In this document: positions 56,711 through 64,000 of the stretch, piece after piece
Numbering within the stretch: the first letter of the stretch is position 1
How the letters are laid out: each line of letters starts with the position of its first letter
Origin: Astragalus membranaceus
Taxonomy: Eukaryota > Streptophyta > Magnoliopsida > Fabales > Fabaceae
NCBI GenBank assembly: GCA_039519185.1
Contig: CM076846.1
Coordinates: 154,800,406 to 154,864,405 of the forward strand
Length of the DNA: 64,000 bases
Direction of reading: 5' to 3'
Program-made: the position numbers and the translations under genes
Notes under the pieces: model-generated
Told to the model about the DNA's origin: nothing
What the model saw: the letters and a program-made list of their open reading frames with translations, nothing else
The model's database searches: none

Positions 56711-57768
56711 TGTATATATTCTCTTTGGTCTTTTTTATAAGATAACTTTTGAAGGTTTTTTGTTTAAATATATGAAATGGTACAATTTTTAATGTGAGTT
56801 TATTGTAAAAATGTCATTTTTACTTTTATTTTCATGTTTTTTAATTTTTTTTTCTTTAGAAAACAACCGAAATGAGTAATATAGACACATTCTTAATATG
56901 TTACTATGAGTTTTAATTTTAATAATAATAAAAAAAAAAGTTTTGAGATTTTTGTTAGATTTATGCTTTGGTGGATCATAAAAAGGTGTAATACTATCTA
57001 TATAGTGGCTTGAGAGATTGAGTGGCCAGCACGTTATATGTTTGAGAGGGGCTTCTCTTTTTAATAGCCAAACAAAGAGAAAAGAGATAGTCTTCTTTTT
57101 CTTTTCTTTCTTTCTTTTCCATTCACCTGTTCTCTCCAAGTAGTAAAAGTCTATCATCTTTACATAAGACCACAGTTTTAGGTTACCCTTTTTATGCCCC
57201 CACAAGAGCCCCATCACTTTTCATTTAAGCAAGGATTCGTGGGAGGACCCTTTTGCCAATGAAAGCCAAAAATTATATAATTAGTAAATAAAAAATGGGA
57301 AAATAATAATAATAAGAGTGGGTTCATCTTTTAATAAGGGGTTGCATATCTAGAACTTCTGATAGTATTTGCCCCCTCGAACATAACATATCAATCTCTC
57401 CCCTTTGCACCTTTTCCTACCTTTGCTTAAAAGCAATTATAGTTGCTTTTCTTTAGTGTATTTTTAAAGTGAGTTTCATGCTGGCCCATAATACCTTCTA
57501 CATGTTTAATCTTTAATCTACTTTTTCCTGTAAAATTGACAACGACTATGCCTTTTATGTTTTTAAGGGACCGGATTCAAGTAAAAAGCTAACTCAGGTG
57601 TTTAATTTCCAACTCATAGTACTTCAGGGTTTTGTCTCTCTGTCTGTATTTTCTATTTTAAACAAAACCCCCAGTTTCTAGTTTCGACAACTACATAATA
57701 AATTCTTATTGTTAATTTCATAAAATAAAGTTAAGCAATACTTGTACTTATTTTGGGGGGTAAAGGGG
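56711..57768. other. AT-rich spacer, no gene
   Basis: No coding region or element end seen. A TTCTTTTCTTTC tract lies near 57095-57120. Confidence 0.5.
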
Positions 57769-57775
57769 GTAACTT

Positions 57776-58780
57776 GGGTGTTTTTTTTTTTACCCCACAT
57801 TATCAAGTTATACCCCACAAAATATGATAATCCGGAAATACCCCTGATACATTTCTTCACACGGATTTATCTAATTTAAAGATAAATCCGTTTTTGGTTT
57901 TTTTGCAAAACGGATTTATGTTTAAATTAGATAAATCCGTTTTCAAGAAAAATATTTACCTAAATCCGTTTTTTATATTTTTGCAAACCGGATTTATCTA
58001 ATAATAGATAAATTCGTTTTTGAAAAATAACAAAAACTGATTTATCTATGGTGGGGTTAAATCCGTTTTGGTTATTTTACAAAACAGATTTATCTATTTG
58101 TTAGATAAAACCGTTTTGTAAAATAATTAATAAATGAAAGTGATAAATCTGTTAAAAAATCAAAATTAATTTTTTTTAAATATAAAATAAATATGAATAT
58201 CGGTCGTCTTTTGGTTCCGTTTAGTGTGTAGTTCGTTATCACGTGACGATGTTGTACGTGGAGTGAATACTTTAGGCTAAAAAATCGGTTTTCGGGCAAC
58301 CTACTCCGATTTAATTTACTGAAACTACAGCCACTAAATCCCAAATTCTATTGTTTACTATTTTTTATTAATTTTTTTAGTTTTTCATAATCTCCAAAAA
58401 ATCTAAAAAAAAATTCATTACCTTATTTTGGTTTTATTAGATTTTTAGTGGTGTTTTTATAAATTTTAGATTAGTTTTGACTCTTTAACGGATTTTTAGT
58501 AGTTTTTTATAACCTTTTTTAAAAAATTTAAATAAAAAACGGTTACTTTTAATACACAAAACAGATTTACCTATTCATTAAATAAATCCGTTTTGAATAT
58601 TTTCAAAACGGATTTATGTAGTTCTTAGGTAAATCCGTTTTAATTTGTTATTTTTGAAAACCGGATTTATATAATTCAATATAAATCCATTAAGTGGTTT
58701 TACTGAGGAGTATTTTCGGATTATCAAATTGTGGGGGGGGGGGGGTATAGATGCATGTGGTGGGGGTAAAAAAAAAACAA
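57776..58780. mobile_element. Mutator-like element with hairpin arrays, copy 2
   Basis: Ends GGGTGTTTTTTTTTTTTACC and (reversed) TTGTTTTTTTTTTACCCCCAC; GTAACTT at 57769-57775 and 58781-58787 is part of a decayed 9-bp duplication (GGGTAACTT / AAGTAACTT). It shares the central block with copy 1 (CGGTCGTCTTTTGGTTCCGT, ATCACGTGACGATGTTGTAC, TTTAGGCTAAAAAATCGG). Its hairpins are of the class AAAACGGATTTA / TAAATCCGTTTT. It contains a run of about 14 G near 58732. Confidence 0.8.
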
Positions 58781-58787
58781 GTAACTT

Positions 58788-59056
58788 TTGCATTAGCCAG
58801 AACAAAGGCCCAGAAGCCTAGGGCCTTACGCAACAACCCCAGACCTTTATTACTTGCACTAGAATCTAGCTGCCAAAATTTGGCCCATTATCTGCCTTCC
58901 TACAATAAGCTAAGGGTTGCTATTTGCACTCCCACTTTTTCCAATACACCCCGTACTTTCACATTATTAATAACTACTAATTATTAGGAACTATTAAAAG
59001 TACCCTAGTTTTGCTTGAATAAGTATATAGTGTATAAATAATAAAAGGAAAAGAGA
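58788..59056. other. Spacer, no gene
   Basis: Nothing supported beyond short random frames. Confidence 0.5.
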
Positions 59057-59065
59057 TAGAATAAA

Positions 59066-59973
59066 GGCTAAATAGCATTTTTGGTCATTTATCTTTGCTC
59101 TAGGTTTCATTTTGGTCATTTATCTTTTTTTTTTGGCCCGTTTTTGTCCCTCATATTTCATTTTCGTTTCATTTTTGTCCCTGCTTTCAATTTAAGTTAA
59201 CGAACGTCACACTGGCAGTTAACTGCTGACATGGCATCTTAAGTGTCATGTATGACGTGTCATTCATTAATTGAGGTGGCAAATAAATGTATTTTTTAAT
59301 GCTTAATCAATTTACACATCAGCATTTTATCTTTTTTTAAATTAACAACTAAATTAACACATTAAAATAACAACTAAAATTAACAACTAAATCACATTAA
59401 AATAGAAAACAAAAGCTGAAAAAGAAAGGGAAAATCAGATTCCAGAAACAACGTTGTCTATATATGTTTCTTCTTCAAATTGCAATGATTCTCTTCAACA
59501 ACGATTCCAACATTCAACTTTCACCCTCTTCTTCTTCTTCTTCTTTAAATCCCCTTTCATCAACAACGATTCCAACATTCAACAATAAAATTGCAATGTT
59601 GTCTGTGTATGTTTTTGAATATTCGACATTAATTAGTTTCGAGATTCATCATCTTCTTCAACGAGAATTGGAAACGAAATCCCACAAAATCATAACCCAG
59701 AAAACAAAACATGAATCTAAGGAAACGAAAATCGAATCAAGATCTCGCTTCCAGATTAATGAATGCCACCTCAATTAATGAATGCCACGTCATTTAATGA
59801 ATTTAAGACGCCACGTCAGCAGTTAATTTCCAGCGTGGCGTCCGTTAACAGAAACTAACAGCAGGGACCAAAGTGAAACGAAAATGAAAGATGAGGGACC
59901 AAAACAGACAAAAGAGATAAAGGACCAAAATGAAATCTAGAGCAAAGATAAATGACCAAAGTGCTATTTAGCC
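59066..59973. mobile_element. Mutator-like element with long inverted ends
   Basis: TAGAATAAA at 59057-59065 repeats at 59974-59982, a 9-bp duplication. GGCTAAATAGCA starts both ends and the inverted repeats run about 215 bp each (59066-59283 and 59757-59973, roughly 80% identical). The centre has a 104-residue frame (59464-59778) and the phrase CAACAACGATTCCAACATTC twice (about 59498 and 59560); I do not recognise it. It could be a captured fragment. Confidence 0.88.
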
Positions 59974-60183
59974 TAGAATAAATGAAATAAATTTAAAAAA
60001 GAAAGGGATGTAATTAGCAGATTGGTTGGTGCCACTAGCATTGTCTCTCCTTATCTTTTTCTCTCTTCGACCCCCTTGAAATCTAGAGCACCCCTATATC
60101 ACCCAAAACAAAATGGGCACCAGTCACAGTTGTAAAACTTTAGAAACATGAGAAAGAAGTGGTGTCTAAATTGGGTCGTTAGT

Positions 60184-61989
60184 GTTTTTCTCTTGGGAGA
60201 TGTAGGACTCTTTAAGATTGATTTTTAACAAAAACCTTCAATTAATTATAATGTTCCCTAGGCTCTGCTAGGGTTTTTGGTGGCAGCTGCGGCGTCCTCA
60301 TTCCTAGATCTGCTCCCGGCAACGTTTACAAGTGGCTTTGTTTCTAGCAAGGTAATCAAAACCGGATCGGACCGGTCGGTTCGACCGGTTGAACCGGGAA
60401 CCGGACCCCTGTCCGGTCCAGTTAGACCCCAGAATCGGATGGCCAAAGAACCGGGTGAAAAACCGGGAAACCGCTCAAGAACCGGCAAAACCGGCCAGAA
60501 CCGACGGTTCGGCGGTTACAAGCGGTTCTGAGAAATGATTTTTTTTTTAACTGAAATAAAAAAATTTAAACTATTTTTTGTAAAACAAAATGAGTTTCTG
60601 GGCTCTATTTATATATTTTATATATTATGAAAGCCAAGAATCTCACTTATATTTTGCTGTGCACACTCTAGCTCTATATTTATAGAGAAACACAGTTCAT
60701 TCTTCTTATTTGCCATCCGATGTGGGACTAGATATTCACCTTTCAACAACATTAGCTTCACTGTTTGCAATTTTCTTATTTGCCATCCGATGTGGGACTT
60801 ATTTTTTTTCTTTCTAAATAATGCATTAAAATATATATATTTTAAACATGTCAAACTTTGAGTTTTTTTATACCTACCAATTTTATGTGTAACTTTAACT
60901 AATGACTTGGATATTATATTGTTGAGCTTAAGTTAAGCATAATTTAATTGTTTGTGGTGTGAAATTTTGGGTATTATGGTTTTTTATCCTTTATATATTG
61001 TAATAAAAATATTAAATAATATATTTAATTAATTCCGGTTGAACCCAAGAACCCCTGAACCGCTACCTCTTCCAGTTCAATGTCCGGTCCGGTTTTGATT
61101 ACCTTGGTTTCTAGTCTCCGACGCTCCTCTCATCATGCCTCCTGCGACCTTCTCTCCCTCCCCTGCTCAACGACGTCTTCCTTCCACCCGACCCTCCGCC
61201 GCTCTGCAAGTCCTCCGACCATCACCCTCACGCTCTCCCCCTCCCACCATATCCGCTTTCAGGTCCCACCGCCATCTCCCTTTATATTCTCCCCCCACCT
61301 GAACCCCTAGACTCACCTGACCCTCCTGATCTCACCTCACACATGACTCACACATGACTCACACACCCTCTCCCCGGTACTTCTTTAACGACAGTCCCTC
61401 TCCGTTACTGCGCCTCGGACTTCTCCATACAATAGGCTCTCTAGTACCTTCTTTCCTTTTATCGGTTCTCATCTTATCTTCTCAAGCCTTCAGTTTCAAA
61501 TCTAACGACCCTGGGGCCAGTTGGTCTTCAAATACAGGGAAAGTATGAACTTTCCATCTTTCCCCCTACGCCAACTTCGCGGGTCTTTTGTTCTTCTCTG
61601 TCGTGCCTCACACCTTGCTCAGTGGTGGAGCCTTTAATTGGTTGTTGGTTGTATGTGATTCTGGTATTCCTGGCTATGAAGGATTTGGGGACTATGCCTT
61701 CTGTAGTGTGTTGGTTGGCTTCTGTTTTGCATTTGCTGACTGTTTTAATCAGTAATAATAGGGTTGTTTATGTTTTAATTAAATTACGTCATTAGGATTC
61801 TGAATGTTTCAGGTGCTACTCAAGTGCTTAGTGTTAATTCTTAGGAGCTTGGCATATGCCTGATTTTGTTGTTGTGTATTGGACATGTTGGTGCTTTCTC
61901 TGTAAGCTAGTTGCTTACATTCTGTGTAATGTTTTGGTGGCCTCTGCTCGTTATCAATGAAATGTTGCATCTTTGACCAAAAAAAAAAA
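60184..61989 (+). mobile_element. LINE-like retroposon, interrupted by a hAT MITE
   Basis: TTGGGTCGTTAGT (60171-60183) and TTGTGTCGTTAGT (61990-62002) are a 13-bp target duplication with one change, and an 11-A tail ends at 61989 after TGTTGCATCTTTGACC. The body without the MITE is about 1.05 kb, with a C-rich middle (61110-61340). No RT is present, so it is a 5'-truncated LINE or a mobilised transcript. The short frames at 61080-61548 are not recognised. Confidence 0.75.
60348..61106. mobile_element. hAT-type MITE with ACCGG arrays
   Basis: GTTTCTAG at 60340-60347 repeats at 61107-61114, an 8-bp hAT-style duplication. Perfect 18-bp inverted ends CAAGGTAATCAAAACCGG. The left 180 bp holds about 15 CCGG cores, mostly AACCGG/ACCGGT. 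GCCATCCGATGTGGGACT occurs twice near the middle (60713 and 60783). No transposase frame. Confidence 0.9.
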
Positions 61990-62002
61990 TTGTGTCGTTA
62001 GT

Positions 62003-62737
62003 ATCCATTCGTGAAATAATTGTCTCGTGCTGCTAATAACCATTTCCCTAAAAGCTAACTTTTATCCTCAAGATCTTTGGAAGTCGCATGAATTTGATCT
62101 CAATATCATAGCTAAAAGGGAATATCTCGTGTCCTTTCCTTTGTTTATCCGAAAAAATTCTTGCTTTTTTGGGAAAGTTTGCGTATTTTCTAACAGAAAT
62201 GTTATTTGGACCAAAAACGTGTACCAAAATAAGAATACGTTTGGAATACAGAGAGAATACGTGTTGTTCTGGACTGGACCGAGAGGTCCATTAGCAAAAC
62301 CAGGGAGTGCGCTTAGCAATCGGATATGGATCAGCCCAATCGATTCGGCACATGTCCACTACTTACAAGCCCAATCCACACGGAGGGTTCAGATCGCTTC
62401 CACTGATCCGACGATCCACAACGAACATCAATTTCCTATAAATACCGGCTCGCATAGCCATTTACGAGGTACACACTCTTCCCTTGTCAACTAGTATATA
62501 TAGTTGGATGTAACAGAAATGCAAGTGATGAAAAATCATTCTGATAAATTCAGTTTCAATACAACTGCATAATGCAGAGAGTTTTTCACTTCATCATGGT
62601 ATGGTATCATTCGCGGTTTTCGATCCTGTTACCATCATCTTCAACCATCACCTCTGATTCGCTCACCATTGTTGCTTGCTTCTCTGCAACAATTCTCTGC
62701 ACCTTTCAAACTTCAGTAGCTTTGGTTACATCTGATC
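62003..62737 (+). mobile_element. Copia 5' LTR region and primer site
   Basis: TATAAATA at 62437-62444 is a promoter-like box. TGGTATCATTCGCGG at 62602-62616 resembles the initiator-Met primer site, so the LTR should end near 62597. Its start was not located. A downstream gag remnant supports the call. Its 3' part lies beyond a later insertion. Confidence 0.55.
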
Positions 62738-62954
62738 ATGGCTCCTAGTCCAACATCTTCACCAGAACACTCACACAGTTCTCCTGTGATCTTTCAATCT
62801 GAAAATGCCTCGAATCCATCAAGCTTTGTCATTGGACCGAAACTGTCAATCAAACTAGAAGATTAGAACTTCTTGCTGTGGAATCACAAAGTTGAAGCTG
62901 TCATCGCCACTCACAAACTGCATCGCTTCCTTGTCAATCCAGAGATCCCTCAAC
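62738..62954 (+). pseudogene. Copia gag N-terminal fragment
   Basis: The ATG at 62738 opens MAPSPTSSPEHSHSSPVIFQ; then KLSIKLED, stop, NFLLWNHKVEAVIATHKLHR and FLVNPEIPQL. This is the N-terminal copia Gag motif (usual: KLDD.NFL.WK.QV...I.GHKL..F). One stop is present. It is cut at 62955 by the hAT-type element. Confidence 0.8.
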
Positions 62955-64000
62955 TAGGGATGGCAAAACGGGTTTGGCCCGCCGGGCCGGCCCGCTGACC
63001 CGCCAAAAAAAGGCGGGTTGGGCTGGGGTATTGGGACCGCTGACCCGCCGAACCCGCCCCGCCAAAAAAAAAAACCGCGGGCTAAAGCAAAAACGGGGCG
63101 GGTCAGCCCGCCGGCCCGTTTTTTTAAAAAAAATAATAAATTTAAACAGAATCACTTTATGTTTTCAACTTTCCCCTTCTTTCACTTCTCACTGTACAAA
63201 CAATAACCAAACACGCTCTTCTCCCTTCAACGGCGTCTCATCTCCTTTCAACGGTGTTCCTGAACTCTTCTTCTCTGCAAGATCGAACATCTGAATCGCG
63301 TTTTTGCTTTCTGGATTGCTGAATCATCCAACGCGATTTATCTCTAGAGCGTCTTGTGCAGCATCACGTTTTTCTGCTGAATTATCTCCTGAATCACGGT
63401 TTGTTCTCTGGATCATTTTTTTGTTCTCTGGACTGTTTTGTTCTGATTCACGTTTCCCTGGTTCGCATTTCTGAATCACAGTTTGCTCCGTATCCTCCAT
63501 AATACAAGTTTTGTTCCAAGATTTCTTGAACAAAAAAAAATCGATGCATGGGCTGTCTTCGTTCGCTGGAAATTGGTGCCTGTTTTTGTCAAATTGGTCC
63601 ACAAAACAATAAATACAATTTTGATAATTGTTTGTGTATTCAATCTTTTGATCTGTGCCATATATTGTACTTATTATGGTTTTTTGGTTCCTGAAAATAT
63701 TTATTTTGGTTGCTTGAAGTTGATGGTTAATCCCTAGTTATCATTATCAAGCAATCAAAATACTTATTTTGGTTTTTAAGATCAGATTATGGATTTGGAC
63801 CTTTTGGTTGATGGTTCTAGCCTTTTAGGTGACATTTCTTAATGGTTAATCCTAGTAATTCCAATGTTATTTTTGTTTTATACTTTTAGCTGCTATATAG
63901 TTAATCCTAGTAATTCCAATGCTATTATTGTTTTATACTTTTATTTTGAATATGTCAAGAGTTTTTAAAGTAAAAATTTGTTAAAAATGCTTTATAAAAA
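62955..64000 (+). mobile_element. hAT-type element, left end (runs out of window)
   Basis: TAGGGATGGCAAAACGGG at 62955 is a common plant hAT terminus. It is followed by a GC-rich set of GGCGGGT / GCCCGCC subterminal repeats to about 63120, in an otherwise AT-rich region. From 63170 onward comes what looks like a 5' UTR and intron (CTTCTCCCTTCAACGGCG) without a clear transposase frame. The right end and 8-bp duplication are outside the window. A 53-bp duplication (GTTAATCCTAGTAATTCCAA) lies at 63845-63945. Confidence 0.6.

Noticed and set aside
62974..63294. 106-residue Arg/Pro-rich frame as a gene.
   Set aside because: It comes from the GC-rich subterminal repeats of a hAT-type element.

Overview
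The window is nuclear DNA of a flowering plant, very probably a cool-season legume of the clover / Medicago / pea group. The reasons are very AT-rich non-coding DNA, Ogre/TAT-type LTR retrotransposons with 2-3 kb LTRs and a primer site of the tRNA-Arg type, a plant L1-type LINE with a DUF4283-like ORF1, and one intronless SHORT-ROOT-type GRAS gene. The genus is inferred from element style only.

Almost everything is transposable element, and much of it is nested. 1-9.3 kb: an Ogre/TAT-like LTR on the minus strand runs in from the left edge, followed by a decayed Ty1/copia element (2857-9268) split by a 3.1 kb LTR (4067-7149). 11.3-15.4 kb: a non-autonomous LTR element with a small LINE-like insertion inside it. 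16.1-27.1 kb: one dead hAT transposase gene on the minus strand, cut into four exon blocks by a copia-type LTR element (16278-22741, itself hit by a solo LTR), a CACTA fragment, and a 2.5 kb solo LTR (23600-26133). The site duplications and the reading across the junctions fit exactly. 28.1-51.3 kb: one L1-type LINE (ORF1; ORF2 with endonuclease, reverse transcriptase, zinc domain and RNase H, and a poly-A tail at 51335-51343) interrupted twice. The first interruption is about 6 kb of CACTA end plus a truncated minus-strand Ogre-like element plus repeats (28518-34504). The second is a complete 11.5 kb Ogre-like element (39457-51000) with near-identical LTRs, an intact gag and almost no pol.

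51.3-62 kb is the only gene-like part. SHORT-ROOT (52621-54099) has a candidate TATA box and a SINE-like insertion just upstream. Downstream lie two related Mutator-type elements made of arrays of hairpins, another SINE copy, a third Mutator-type element with long inverted ends, and a LINE-like retroposon containing an ACCGG-rich hAT MITE. 62-64 kb holds a copia 5' end cut by a GC-rich hAT-type element that leaves the window.

SHR is the only convincing host gene. All other coding sequence belongs to mobile elements, and most of it is broken. The most interesting signals are structural: paired RNA hairpins with matched stem changes in the gag-only Ogre element, hairpin arrays whose stems vary by hairpin but match within each hairpin, and a shared hairpin motif in several LTR families. 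All identities and ages were judged by eye.
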